45,484 bases of DNA from Myxococcales bacterium. Lineage in GTDB: Bacteria; Myxococcota_A; Polyangia; GCA-2747355. Numbering within the stretch: the first letter of the stretch is position 1; every line of letters begins with the position of its first letter. Shown one piece after another: positions 16,963 through 25,701 of this stretch. A program made the translations under genes and the position numbers. Under the pieces are notes generated by a model, which was not told where the DNA came from, searched no databases, and was given only the letters and a program-made list of their open reading frames with translations. Where the stretch lies: contig JAGQIK010000114.1 in NCBI GenBank assembly GCA_020431405.1, positions 1-45,484 of the forward strand. The letters are read 5' to 3'.

Positions 16963-19407
16963 ATGCACAGGATCATCGCGGCGGCGCTGCTGCTCGCCCT
17001 GAGCCTGCCGGCGGGCGCGCACGCGCAACGCCGGCGCAGGCGTGCCAAGAAGACGCCCGCCGGACCGAAGATCACGCGTGTTGGCGTGCTCACCGATGGG
17101 CCGCTCAAGCCGGAGTGGGCGCGCCTGCTCGCACGGCTCGAAAAGGAGACCACGCTGGTGCTCGGCAAGAGCCGGCCGCTCGAGTTTCCCAAGGACAAGC
17201 GGCTCTCGGCGGACTGGGACGTGGCCAAGGCGCGCGCCAACGCCGACAAGCTGCTCGCCGACGCAGACGTCGACATGGTGATCGCCCTCGGCTTTCTGGT
17301 CGCCATCGAGGCGGCGAGCCGCCGCGATCTGAAAAAGCCCGTGCTGGTGCCACTGGCGCCCGCCTCGCGCGTCTTCGGGCTGCCGTTCGACAGGAAGCGC
17401 AAGGTCTCGGGCAAGAAGAACTTCACCTACCTGACCTATCCCAACGCCTTCTCCGAGGACCTGCACACCTTCAAACAGCTCTTTCCGTTCACCACGGTCT
17501 ACGTGCTGGTCGACAAGCTCGCGCTCGACGCCGCCGCGAAAAAAGCCGACGGCGTGCGGGCGCGCCTTCAGAAAGAGCACAAGTGCACGATCAAGATCGT
17601 GCCGGTGGGCGCCAGCGCCAAGTCGGCGCTCGACGCACTGCCGGCCACGGCGAGCGCCGTCTACATCACGCCGCTCTCGCGCATGAGCGACGCCGAGCGC
17701 AAGCGCCTCTTCGCGGCGCTGACCGAGCGCAAGGCTCGCACCTTCTCCATGACGGGCCGCGCCGAGGTCGAGCGCGGCGTGCTCGCCACGCAGGCGCGCG
17801 GCATGGACATGCTGCGCGCGGCGCGCCGCACGGCGATCAACATCGAGCGCATCGTGCGCAAAGAAAAGCCCGAGACGTTCCCGGTGCTGTTGCGGCGCCG
17901 CCGCAAGCTGCTGATCAACATGACCGTGGCGCGCGCCATCGGCTACTCGCCGAGCTGGCAGGTGCGCACCTACGCCGAGCTCTACGCCGGGCGAAAGAAG
18001 CGCGGCCGCAAGCTCACGATGCTGCAGGCCGTCAAAGAGGCCATCGCGCGCAGCTACCAGCTCGCCGCCGCGCGCCAAGGCCTCGCGGCGCAGCGCTTCG
18101 CGGTCAAAGAGGCTTACTCCAAGCTCGGCCCGCGCGTCGACTTCACCTTCCAGCACACGACCATCCGCAAGGAGGTCGCCGAGAAGACCAACGGCTCGCA
18201 GCCCTGGCACCAAGGCAAGCTCGCCGCCAGCGTGCAGCAGTTTCTGTTCATCGAGCCGGTGCTCGCCAACATCACCGCGCAGAAGCACCTTCGACGCGCG
18301 CAGCAGCGCGACATCGACGCGCAGCAGCTCGACGTCGCCGCCGCCGCGGCGCGGGCCTACATCAACCTGCTCAAGGCGCGCGCTGGCGCCGAGATCCGCC
18401 GCGGCAACGCGCAGCTGACCGCCGAAAACCTCGAAGCGGCGCAGGTGCGCCAGCAGGTCGGCACCTCGGGACCGAGCGATCTCTATCGCTGGCAGAGCCA
18501 GCTCGCCAACGACCGCAACCTGCTCATCGGCGCCGACACGCAGGTGCAGGTGGCGCAGATAGCGCTCAACCGCCTGCTGGTGCGCCCGCAGAACGAGGCG
18601 CTGCTGCCCGCTGATCTGACCACCGGCGATCCGACGATCATCTCGCGCGAAAAGGAGCTGGTCCCCTACATCGAAAACCCGCTCAAGTTTGGCATCTTCA
18701 GCGACTTTCTGGTCAGCGAGGGGCTTCGCAACTCGCCCGAGTTGCGCGGGCTCGACGCCAGCATCGCCGCGCAGAAACGCGTGCGCCTCTCCCGCAGCCG
18801 CGCGCTGTGGCTGCCGCAGCTCTCGCTGCAAGGCGAGGTCAGCTACGTGCCCTACCGCAAGTTCGTCGACGTCGCGCCGCTGATGATCCCCGGCCTCGGC
18901 ACATTCGAGCTCAACTTCAACCAGCCGCGCTTCCAGTGGTACGTCGGGGTCGGCCTGCGGCTGCCGATCTTCACCGCTTTCGAGCAGACCTATCAGCGCG
19001 ATCAGCAGGACGCCAAGACGCGCCAGCTGATGCGCCAGCGCGACGCGGTCAAACTGCAGATCGAGCAGCGCGTGCGCTCGGCGCTGGCCCAGACGCGCGC
19101 TGCGCGCGCTGGCATCTTCTTCGCCACGCGCGCCGCCGATGCCGCGTCGAAGAACTTCAAGGTCATGCTCGACGGCTACCAGCGCGGCGTGACCAACACG
19201 ATCCTGTTGCTCGACGCGCAGAACCAGAAGCTGCTGACGCGCCTCGCTGCAGCGACGGCGACCTACGATTTCTTCGCTACCCTCATCGAGCTTCAGCGTG
19301 CCAGCGCCGCCTTCGAGATGTTTCGCGACAAGGCGGCGCGCGACGCTTGGTTCGGTCGACTCGAGCGCTTCTACAAGGAGCGCCGCAAACAGGGAGTGCC
19401 ACGATGA
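16963..19407 (+). CDS. Fusion of ABC-type substrate-binding domain and TolC-like outer-membrane factor
   Basis: An 814-residue exported protein with two parts. A signal peptide (MHRIIAAALLLALSLPAGAHA) is followed by an Arg/Lys-rich stretch. Residues about 38-345 resemble the ABC_sub_bind (PF04392) periplasmic-binding fold: VGVLTDGPLKPEWARLL, VDMVIALGFLVAIEAA, and near its end GVLATQARGMDMLRAARRTA...PVLLRRRRKLLINMTVARAIGY. Residues about 365-800 are a TolC/OEP repeat protein with TMLQAVKEAIARSYQLAAARQGL and the long helical hairpins and barrel strands of efflux channels, ending LLDAQNQKLLTRLAAATATYDF. ATG start with AGGAG 10 bp upstream. It overlaps the adaptor gene by 4 bp and completes a tripartite exporter. 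The fusion could sense or present periplasmic substrates to the channel; that role is inferred. Confidence 0.86.
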   Translation: MHRIIAAALLLALSLPAGAHAQRRRRRAKKTPAGPKITRVGVLTDGPLKPEWARLLARLEKETTLVLGKSRPLEFPKDKRLSADWDVAKARANADKLLADADVDMVIALGFLVAIEAASRRDLKKPVLVPLAPASRVFGLPFDRKRKVSGKKNFTYLTYPNAFSEDLHTFKQLFPFTTVYVLVDKLALDAAAKKADGVRARLQKEHKCTIKIVPVGASAKSALDALPATASAVYITPLSRMSDAERKRLFAALTERKARTFSMTGRAEVERGVLATQARGMDMLRAARRTAINIERIVRKEKPETFPVLLRRRRKLLINMTVARAIGYSPSWQVRTYAELYAGRKKRGRKLTMLQAVKEAIARSYQLAAARQGLAAQRFAVKEAYSKLGPRVDFTFQHTTIRKEVAEKTNGSQPWHQGKLAASVQQFLFIEPVLANITAQKHLRRAQQRDIDAQQLDVAAAAARAYINLLKARAGAEIRRGNAQLTAENLEAAQVRQQVGTSGPSDLYRWQSQLANDRNLLIGADTQVQVAQIALNRLLVRPQNEALLPADLTTGDPTIISREKELVPYIENPLKFGIFSDFLVSEGLRNSPELRGLDASIAAQKRVRLSRSRALWLPQLSLQGEVSYVPYRKFVDVAPLMIPGLGTFELNFNQPRFQWYVGVGLRLPIFTAFEQTYQRDQQDAKTRQLMRQRDAVKLQIEQRVRSALAQTRAARAGIFFATRAADAASKNFKVMLDGYQRGVTNTILLLDAQNQKLLTRLAAATATYDFFATLIELQRASAAFEMFRDKAARDAWFGRLERFYKERRKQGVPR

Positions 19408-20486
19408 ACGTGCGTGTGCTCGTGCTGATCGCGGCTGCCGCGCTGGTTGGCAGCGGCTGTCGCAAGAAGGCCAAGAAGCTGCCCAAGGTGATCCGTCCCG
19501 TGCGCGTGCACCAGGTCAGCTTCGGCGGCGCGGCGAGCGGCTCGACCTTCGTCGGCAAGACCAAAGCCAGCACTGAATCCAAGCTGAGCTTCAAGGTCAA
19601 CGGTCAGGTCGCGAAGATCCTCGTCAAGGTCGGCGACAAGGTCAAGAAAGGGCAGCTCATCGCCACGCTCGACGACAAGGACTACCGTCTGCAGCTGCGC
19701 CAAGCCCAGGCGGCCTACGCGCAAGCACGGGCCGGCGCACGCAACGCCAAGCGCGCCTACGATCGCGCGCGCAAGCTCTACGAGAACCGCAGCGTCTCGA
19801 TCCAGGACCTCGACAACGCGCGCGCGGCCGCCGACTCGGCCAAGGCGCAGGCGGCGGCGCAGGCTCAGGCGGTCAGCCTCGCCGCTTCACGCGTCAACTA
19901 CACCAAGCTCAAAGCGCCGCTGGCCGGCGAGATCGCGCTCAAGTCGGTCAACGTCAACGAGAACGTCAAGGCGGGCCAGCCCGTGGTGGCGCTCAACGCG
20001 GGCGCCGTGCCCGAGGTCAGCTTCAGTGTTCCCGAGAGCGTGATCAGCGCGATCAAGCAAGGCGCCAAGTGCAGCGTCAGCATCTCGGCACTCAGCGGCG
20101 TGGGCAAGCTCGACGCGACCATCACCGAGGTGGGTGTGCAGTCGGGCGGCGCGTCGACCTACCCGGTGACCGCGCGGCTCGACAAGGCCGACGCGCGCGT
20201 CAAGGCGGGCATGACCGTCGAGGTGCAGCTCGCGCAGGCCAAGACCACCGGCAAGCGCATCGTGGTGCCGGGGGCGAGCGTGATGGAGGACGCCAAGGGG
20301 CGCTTCGCGTTTATCGCCAAGGGCAAGCGCGGAGAGCAGGGTCAGATCGAGCGCCGCGCCGTCAAGACCGGCAAGCTCACGCCCTCGGGTCTGGTGATCG
20401 AGAGCGGCCTCACCCCCGGTGATCTGGTGGTGACGGCCGGCATCCGCTTCGTCGAGCCCGGTATGCGGGTTCGCATCCTCAAGTAG
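19404..20486 (+). CDS. RND efflux periplasmic adaptor (membrane fusion protein), lipoprotein
   Basis: A 360-residue HlyD/AcrA-type adaptor that links an inner-membrane RND pump to the TolC-like channel. The lipoprotein signal ends ALVGSGC (Cys19). The lipoyl-like half-motif KLSFKVNGQVAKILVKVGDKVKKGQLIATLDDKDY is followed by an Ala/Gln/Lys-rich helical hairpin (residues about 95-165), then the second lipoyl half LKAPLAGEIALKSVNVNENVKAGQPV, and beta-barrel and membrane-proximal domains with GMTVEVQL and RIVVPGASVMEDAKG. The ATG overlaps the upstream stop (ATGA), with AGGGAG upstream. The order channel-adaptor-pump is as in a single efflux operon. Confidence 0.95.
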   Translation: MNVRVLVLIAAAALVGSGCRKKAKKLPKVIRPVRVHQVSFGGAASGSTFVGKTKASTESKLSFKVNGQVAKILVKVGDKVKKGQLIATLDDKDYRLQLRQAQAAYAQARAGARNAKRAYDRARKLYENRSVSIQDLDNARAAADSAKAQAAAQAQAVSLAASRVNYTKLKAPLAGEIALKSVNVNENVKAGQPVVALNAGAVPEVSFSVPESVISAIKQGAKCSVSISALSGVGKLDATITEVGVQSGGASTYPVTARLDKADARVKAGMTVEVQLAQAKTTGKRIVVPGASVMEDAKGRFAFIAKGKRGEQGQIERRAVKTGKLTPSGLVIESGLTPGDLVVTAGIRFVEPGMRVRILK

Positions 20487-20498
20487 CGGAGCGCCACA

Positions 20499-23400
20499 GT
20501 GGACATTACCCGCGGCGCCATAGAAAAGAACCGCATCACGATCATCGCCCTGTTGGTGGTGCTCGCCATCGGCTACGGCGCGTTCAACTCGCTGCCACGC
20601 GCCGAGGACCCCGGCTTCACCATCCGCATCGCGCAGGTGATGACCATCTTCCCCGGCGCCTCGCCCGAGCGCGTCGAGAAGCTCGTCACCGATCGGCTCG
20701 AGAAGGCGATCCAGGAGATCCCCGAGCTGGACTTCGTCAGCAGCACGTCGAAGACCGGCCTCTCGGTGATCATGGTCAACATCAAAGAGTCCTACAAGAA
20801 CATGCGCCCGATCTGGGACTCCTTGCGGCGCAAGATCGAGCGCGAGACGCCAAAGTTGCCCGAGGGGGCGCACAAGCCGATCGTCAACGACGAGTTCGGC
20901 GATGTCTTCGGCATCGTGCTCGCGCTCACCGGCGACGGCTACAACTACGCTCAGCTCAAAGACATCGCCGACGACATGCGCGACGAGCTGCTCAAGCTGC
21001 CCGACGCCGCGAAGGTCGACATCTACGGCGCGCAGGCCGAGCGCGTGTTCGTCGAGTTCAAGACCGCGCGCCTGGCGCAAGTCGGGCTCTCGCCGCTGGC
21101 GTTGTCGAGCATCCTCAAGGCGCAGAACATCGTCATCCCCGGCGGCAGCGTCAAAGTTGGCCCCGAGCGGCTGAGCCTCGAGCCGAGCGGCAACTTCAAC
21201 TCCGTGCGCGAGATCGAAAACGCGCTCATCACGCTGCCCAAGACGGGGCGGCTGGTCTATCTCAAAGACCTCGCCACCGTGCGCCGCGGCTACATCGATC
21301 CGCCGCAGAACAAGGTGCACACGTCCACCGGCGCGCGCCTGTTTACCTCGCACAAGTACAAGTTCCCCTTCGGCCGTCCGGCGACGGCGGGCCTGGTGAT
21401 CGCGATCTCCATGCGCGATGGCGGCCGGCTGACAGACCTCGGCGCGCAGGTCGAAAAGCAGATCCGCCGCTTCAACCAGGTCTATCCCGTCGGCATCCAG
21501 GTCGAGAAGGCGATCTTCCAGCCCAAGGACGTGCAGACCGTCGTCGACTCGTTCACCTCGAGCCTGATGCAGGCGATCGGCATCGTGATGGGCGCGATGC
21601 TGCTGTTTCTCGGCCTGCGCACCGGCCTCGTCGTTTCGGCGCTGATCCCCACGGCGATGATGGCGAGCCTGATGTTCATGCAGATGTTCGGCATCGGGCT
21701 CGACCAGATGTCGCTCTCGGCGCTGATCATCGCGCTCGGCATGCTCGTCGACAACGGCGTGGTGATGGCCGAGTCGATCATGGTCATGATGGAGGACGGC
21801 AAGAGCGCCAAGCAGTCCGCCATCGACTCGGCCAAGGAGCTGCGTATCCCGCTGCTGACGTCGTCGCTGACCACCAGCGCGGCGTTTCTGCCGATCTTCC
21901 TCGCCAAGTCGGCGGTCGGCGAGTACACGGCGTCGCTGTTTATCGTCGTGACCATCGCGCTGCTCGCGTCGTGGGTGCTCTCGCTGACCATGACGCCGGC
22001 GCTGTGCGCGCTGTTTTTGAAGGTCACCCCGCGCGACACCACCAAAGACCCCTTCGATACGCGCTTCTACCGCGTCTATCGCGGCTTTCTGACGTCGTTC
22101 GTGCGCCGGCCGTTGGTGACCGTAGTGCTGATGCTCGGCGTGTTCTTCGGGGCGATGTCGCTGTTTCGCTTCATCCCCAACATCTTCTTTCCGCCCTCGG
22201 ATCGCCCGACCTTCGAGGTCGAGCTTTCGCTGCTCGACAGCAGCGACATCGAGTACACGCGCAAGGCCGTGCAGAAGCTCGAAGCCGAGATGCTGAAGAA
22301 CCACATGGCCGACAAGAAGAACAACAAGCCCGGCGTCGTGCGCTGGGTCTCGTTCATCGGCCAGGGCGGCCCGCGCTACTACCTCTCGGCCTCGGTGGAG
22401 CCGCCCAATCCGGCCTACGCGCTGATGCTCGTCACGCAGACCGACCGCGACTCGATGGACGCCACGCTCGAGAAGCTGCGCGCCTGGTCGTTGGTCAACC
22501 TGCCGCACGCCAAGGTCGACATCAAGCCGCGCGCGCTCGGACCGCCGGTGAAGTATCCGATCGTGATCCGCATCAGCGGCAAAGAGCGCAGCAAGATCTT
22601 CACGCTCGTCGACGCGGTCAAGGCCAAGCTGCGCACGCTCTCCGGCATGGGCAACGTCACCGACGACTGGGGCATCCGCACCAAGAAAGTCGTGGTCAAC
22701 ATCGACCAGCGCCGCGCGCGGCGCGCCGGCGTCACCAGCCAGGACGTCGCTGTCACGCTGCAGACGCTCTACTCGGGCCTCGAGGTGACGCAGTACCGCG
22801 AGGAGGAGAAGGTCATCCCCGTGGTGATGCGCGCGGTGGCCAAGGACCGCTTCAACCTCGCCAAGCTCGAGACCACTGAGGTCATCTCGCAGCAGACTGG
22901 CAAGAGCGTGCCGCTCAAGCAGATCGCGGACCTGCGCGTGGTCTGGGAGGCATCGAAGGTCATGCGGCGCAATCGCACGCTGACGGTCAGCATCAACGCC
23001 ACGCTGCAGCCAGGCACCATCGCCGACGAGATCAACAAGCAGATCCGCCCGTGGCTCACATCGCAGTCGACGAGCTGGGGCATCGGCTACAGCTACGTGG
23101 TCGCTGGCGAGGCCGAGGAGGCCGCAAAGGGCAACAAGTCGATCAACGACCAGCTGCCCGTGGCGTTCTTCATCATCATCATGCTGCTCGTCTCGCAGTT
23201 CAACTCGGTGCGGCGCCCGATCATCATCCTGCTCACGCTGCCGCTGGGCCTCATCGGCGTGGTGCTCGGCCTGCTCGCCGCCAACTCCTACTTCGGCTTC
23301 ATGACCTTCCTCGGCGTGATCTCGCTGTTCGGCATCGTCATCAACAACGCCATCGTGCTCATCGACCGCATCAAGATCGAGATCGACGAGGAGGGCCGCC

Positions 23401-23666
23401 CGCCGGCGCAGGCGGTGGTCTACGCCGCCCAGCAGCGCCTACGGCCGATCCTGTTGACCACCGCGACCACCATCGTCGGCCTCTTCCCGCTGTGGTTTGG
23501 CGGCTCGCCGATGTTCAAGCCGATGGCGATCGCGATCATCTTCGGCCTCGCCTTCGCCACCGTGCTCACACTCGGCATCGTGCCGACGTTCTATTCGCTG
23601 TTCTTCCGCGTCTCGTTCCGCAAGTACGAATACGATCCGACGGCGCGGGAGAAGCGCGAGCGCTAG
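20499..23666 (+). CDS. RND-family efflux pump, inner-membrane permease (HAE-1 type)
   Basis: A 1055-residue proton-driven pump of the AcrB/MdtB class. It shows TM1 near the start (ITIIALLVVLAIGYGAF), two large periplasmic loops, and central TM bundles. The family's TM4 motif reads GMLVDNGVVMAESI: the first of the two proton-relay Asp residues of AcrB (Asp407/408) is kept and the second is Asn. This variation is seen in other hydrophobe/amphiphile exporters. Segments FLGLRTGLVVSALIP, LTMTPALCALF, FLGVISLFGIVINNAIVLIDR and RLRPILLTTATTIVGLFPL are all typical. It starts at GTG with CGGAG 7 bp upstream, 12 bp after the adaptor gene. The substrate cannot be assigned from sequence; the BMC neighbourhood makes a toxic aldehyde or a product of it a possibility. 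Confidence 0.95.
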   Translation: MDITRGAIEKNRITIIALLVVLAIGYGAFNSLPRAEDPGFTIRIAQVMTIFPGASPERVEKLVTDRLEKAIQEIPELDFVSSTSKTGLSVIMVNIKESYKNMRPIWDSLRRKIERETPKLPEGAHKPIVNDEFGDVFGIVLALTGDGYNYAQLKDIADDMRDELLKLPDAAKVDIYGAQAERVFVEFKTARLAQVGLSPLALSSILKAQNIVIPGGSVKVGPERLSLEPSGNFNSVREIENALITLPKTGRLVYLKDLATVRRGYIDPPQNKVHTSTGARLFTSHKYKFPFGRPATAGLVIAISMRDGGRLTDLGAQVEKQIRRFNQVYPVGIQVEKAIFQPKDVQTVVDSFTSSLMQAIGIVMGAMLLFLGLRTGLVVSALIPTAMMASLMFMQMFGIGLDQMSLSALIIALGMLVDNGVVMAESIMVMMEDGKSAKQSAIDSAKELRIPLLTSSLTTSAAFLPIFLAKSAVGEYTASLFIVVTIALLASWVLSLTMTPALCALFLKVTPRDTTKDPFDTRFYRVYRGFLTSFVRRPLVTVVLMLGVFFGAMSLFRFIPNIFFPPSDRPTFEVELSLLDSSDIEYTRKAVQKLEAEMLKNHMADKKNNKPGVVRWVSFIGQGGPRYYLSASVEPPNPAYALMLVTQTDRDSMDATLEKLRAWSLVNLPHAKVDIKPRALGPPVKYPIVIRISGKERSKIFTLVDAVKAKLRTLSGMGNVTDDWGIRTKKVVVNIDQRRARRAGVTSQDVAVTLQTLYSGLEVTQYREEEKVIPVVMRAVAKDRFNLAKLETTEVISQQTGKSVPLKQIADLRVVWEASKVMRRNRTLTVSINATLQPGTIADEINKQIRPWLTSQSTSWGIGYSYVVAGEAEEAAKGNKSINDQLPVAFFIIIMLLVSQFNSVRRPIIILLTLPLGLIGVVLGLLAANSYFGFMTFLGVISLFGIVINNAIVLIDRIKIEIDEEGRPPAQAVVYAAQQRLRPILLTTATTIVGLFPLWFGGSPMFKPMAIAIIFGLAFATVLTLGIVPTFYSLFFRVSFRKYEYDPTAREKRER

Positions 23667-23706
23667 TGCGGGGAGCCGCCGCGCCGCGGCCGCGTAGAAC
23701 ACAGAT

Positions 23707-24123
23707 GTGCGACACCTCCTGCTCTGTTGCGGCATCGGGCTCCTCGGCCTCGCGGGCTGTGCTGTGCACCCCGCGCCACGGCCCGTCATCGCGCGACGAG
23801 CTCCCACCGCCGACGACCTCTTCAGCTGGTGCTATCGCTATGTCGCGCGCCAGCGTTGCGGCGGCCACGTCGGCGACACGCTCTGCCGCGCCGACGCGCG
23901 GTCGGCCTTCGGCGGCGCCTCCAACAAGCGCAGCTGGCTCGCCGCGCAGGGTTGCCCGCTGGGCATCCTCGCGCCGCGCTACGAGGCGCGGGGCTGCTTC
24001 GGGCGAAGGCTAGTCAACTCGCCCGAGCGGCTCGAAGCTGCCGTCGCGCGCCGGCGCGCCGAGAACGCGCGACGCCGCGAAGCCGCCGTCAACAGAACCC
24101 TGCGCGAGCTGTTGCGCCGCTAG
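23707..24123 (+). CDS. Small Cys-containing lipoprotein, unknown function
   Basis: A 138-residue predicted lipoprotein: GTG start, hydrophobic signal ending LLGLAGC (Cys18), no clear ribosome site. The mature part has six further cysteines (WCYRYVARQRCGG, GDTLCRAD, AAQGCPLG, ARGCFGRR), so disulfides are likely, and an Arg/Ala-rich helical end. The family is not recognised. It lies 40 bp after the RND pump gene and may be the last gene of that operon. Its stop overlaps the end of the convergent gene by 4 bp. Confidence 0.6.
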   Translation: MRHLLLCCGIGLLGLAGCAVHPAPRPVIARRAPTADDLFSWCYRYVARQRCGGHVGDTLCRADARSAFGGASNKRSWLAAQGCPLGILAPRYEARGCFGRRLVNSPERLEAAVARRRAENARRREAAVNRTLRELLRR

Positions 24124-25112
24124 AAGGCGAGCAGCTTGAGGCGGAAGCTGCCCCCGACCGAAGGCCGCCGGTCTTCGTCGCCCTCGCGCACGAGCATGGC
24201 GGCCTCGAGCTCGAGCGCGAGGTGGGTCGTGAGCGCGCAGGCGAAGGCCAGGTTGTAGGTCTCGAGAGCCCAGCGTCGCGTGCCATCGCTCTCGATCTCG
24301 ATGCCGATCTTGGGCAGCAGCGTGCCTACCAGCGAGTTGATGCGAAAGCGCCCGCTGCGCGGGCTCACGCGTAGACGCGGCTCGAAGAGCAACAGCGTGC
24401 GAAATCGCGCAGCGCTCGACCAAGACAGCTGCGCGCTGACGGTGGCGCCCAGCTCGTTGCCGATGAAGGCGCTCTTGGGCACCGCAAAAAACGCGAACAA
24501 GGGGCCAACGATCGGGATCGCCGCCAGACCCAGCGAGCCGCGGCTCGACAGCAACGAGCTGCCGGCATAGCGACGGCGCCAGAAGGCGGCGAAGCTGACG
24601 GCGACACCACCGCCGCCATAGGTGCTGGCGCCGTCGACGGCCGAGACGAACGCGGCGGCGCCGGCACCGGCCTCGAACCACTGCGCGCGATCCCAGTAGG
24701 TCCGCGGTGGCGGTCTGCGTGGCGCCGGCGTGAGGCGCCGCGTGCGGCGTTGGCGCTCGCGTTGCCGCTGCAGCCATAGGCGCTGGCGCCGCTCGGCCTC
24801 CTGCTGCTGGCGCCACTTTTCGGGATGCTCGCGGCGCCAGCGCTCGCGGCGCGCGCGCTCCTCGCGCAGGCGTTGCTGTTGCTCGCGCCACTTGCGGGAG
24901 CGTTCCTCGGTCTCGCGTCGCAGCTCGCGCTGGCGCTCGCGCTCGCGCCGCAGCTCGTCCTCGGTGAATGGCGTGCAGTGCATCGGCCCGCCCGGCGCCT
25001 GACAGCACTTGCCTCGCTGCGCGTCGACCCAACAGGTGGCGCGTGCCGGCGCGGCGCAGAGCAGCAGCAGGCTGATGGTTAGCAGGCGAGCGGCCCAGCT
25101 CGCAGAGCGCAT
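24120..25112 (-). CDS. Secreted protein with charged coiled-coil and barrel-like C-terminus
   Basis: A 330-residue exported protein. The start at 25112 is chosen because it opens a signal peptide (MRSASWAARLLTISLLLLCAAPARAT); upstream in-frame codons lie within the next gene. Cysteines follow (CWVDAQRGKCCQAP...HCTPF), then residues 51-126 are almost wholly Glu, Arg and Gln, a long charged helix or coiled coil (RRERERQRELRRETEERSRK). A Pro-rich hinge (PRRPPPRTYW) leads to a strand-rich region with AVDGASTYGGGGVAVSFAAFW and LALELEAAMLVRE, ending in Phe, suggestive of an outer-membrane barrel. No family is recognised. It is the last gene of a minus-strand run starting at 26550. Confidence 0.6.
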   Translation of the reverse strand: MRSASWAARLLTISLLLLCAAPARATCWVDAQRGKCCQAPGGPMHCTPFTEDELRRERERQRELRRETEERSRKWREQQQRLREERARRERWRREHPEKWRQQQEAERRQRLWLQRQRERQRRTRRLTPAPRRPPPRTYWDRAQWFEAGAGAAAFVSAVDGASTYGGGGVAVSFAAFWRRRYAGSSLLSSRGSLGLAAIPIVGPLFAFFAVPKSAFIGNELGATVSAQLSWSSAARFRTLLLFEPRLRVSPRSGRFRINSLVGTLLPKIGIEIESDGTRRWALETYNLAFACALTTHLALELEAAMLVREGDEDRRPSVGGSFRLKLLAF

Positions 25113-25152
25113 CTCGACAGTCGTCCGTCGCGTGGTGGCGCTGGCCGAGCTG

Positions 25153-25665
25153 CTAGTGCGGCGCGCGGGCGAGGTCGGCGCCGTGCGTCGGGCAGGCGTC
25201 GATGGGATGGCGGCAGGGCGGCTGGACGTCCTCGGCTGTGCGCGTCGTGGTGACGTATTGCAGGTGCTGCACCATCGCCCATCCCAGCTGCGGCGCGACA
25301 TGCTCGAGCCGGTCGGGTCCCATGCAGACGTCGAGCTTGACGAAGTGCACAGCGCCCGCGCGCGCCTCGACGACGGCGACAGCGTCGTTGTCACTGCGCG
25401 CCACCAGGCGATGGCGTCCAGGCGCGGCGAGGTGACAGGTGTAGACGCCCGCGCCTTGGGTCGCGCCGGTGAAGTGGCCGTTGTCGAAGTGCAGAAACGT
25501 CGCGAGGAAGCCGAAGGACTGCGGCCGCAGCACGCAGATGGTAGCCAGATGCGGGCGCACGGCGTGAAGGTCGAGGTCCGGCACGACGACCTGCTGCACG
25601 CGATATCCGGGCGCGCAGCCGCCGGCGGCGGCGGTGAGCGCGAACAGTATGATCAAGCGTTTCAT
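25153..25665 (-). CDS. DUF2846-like lipoprotein
   Basis: A 170-residue predicted lipoprotein. ATG at 25665 has GAGGG 6 bp upstream and starts a signal ending ALTAAAGGC (Cys17). The middle, ATICVLRPQSFGFLATFLHFDNG, then GVYTCHLAAPGRHRLVARSD and ARAGAVHFVKLDVCMG, follows the strand pattern of DUF2846-type periplasmic lipoproteins, which have an 'R...pGkh.l...aG..y.v' layout. The C-terminal Cys/His/Pro-rich tail (VQPPCRHPIDACPTHG) has no known role. The biological function of the family is unknown. It lies 36 bp from the next gene upstream and 40 bp from the one downstream, all on the minus strand. Confidence 0.6.
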   Translation of the reverse strand: MKRLIILFALTAAAGGCAPGYRVQQVVVPDLDLHAVRPHLATICVLRPQSFGFLATFLHFDNGHFTGATQGAGVYTCHLAAPGRHRLVARSDNDAVAVVEARAGAVHFVKLDVCMGPDRLEHVAPQLGWAMVQHLQYVTTTRTAEDVQPPCRHPIDACPTHGADLARAPH

Positions 25666-25701
25666 GCTAACCCTCGACCGCACGACGCGAGCTGGCGTTG
25701 C

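Noticed and set aside
23707-25112. Functional meaning of the 4-bp overlap between convergent stop regions at 24120-24123
   Set aside because: Short tail-to-tail overlaps are common in compact genomes and no hairpin or motif marks this one.
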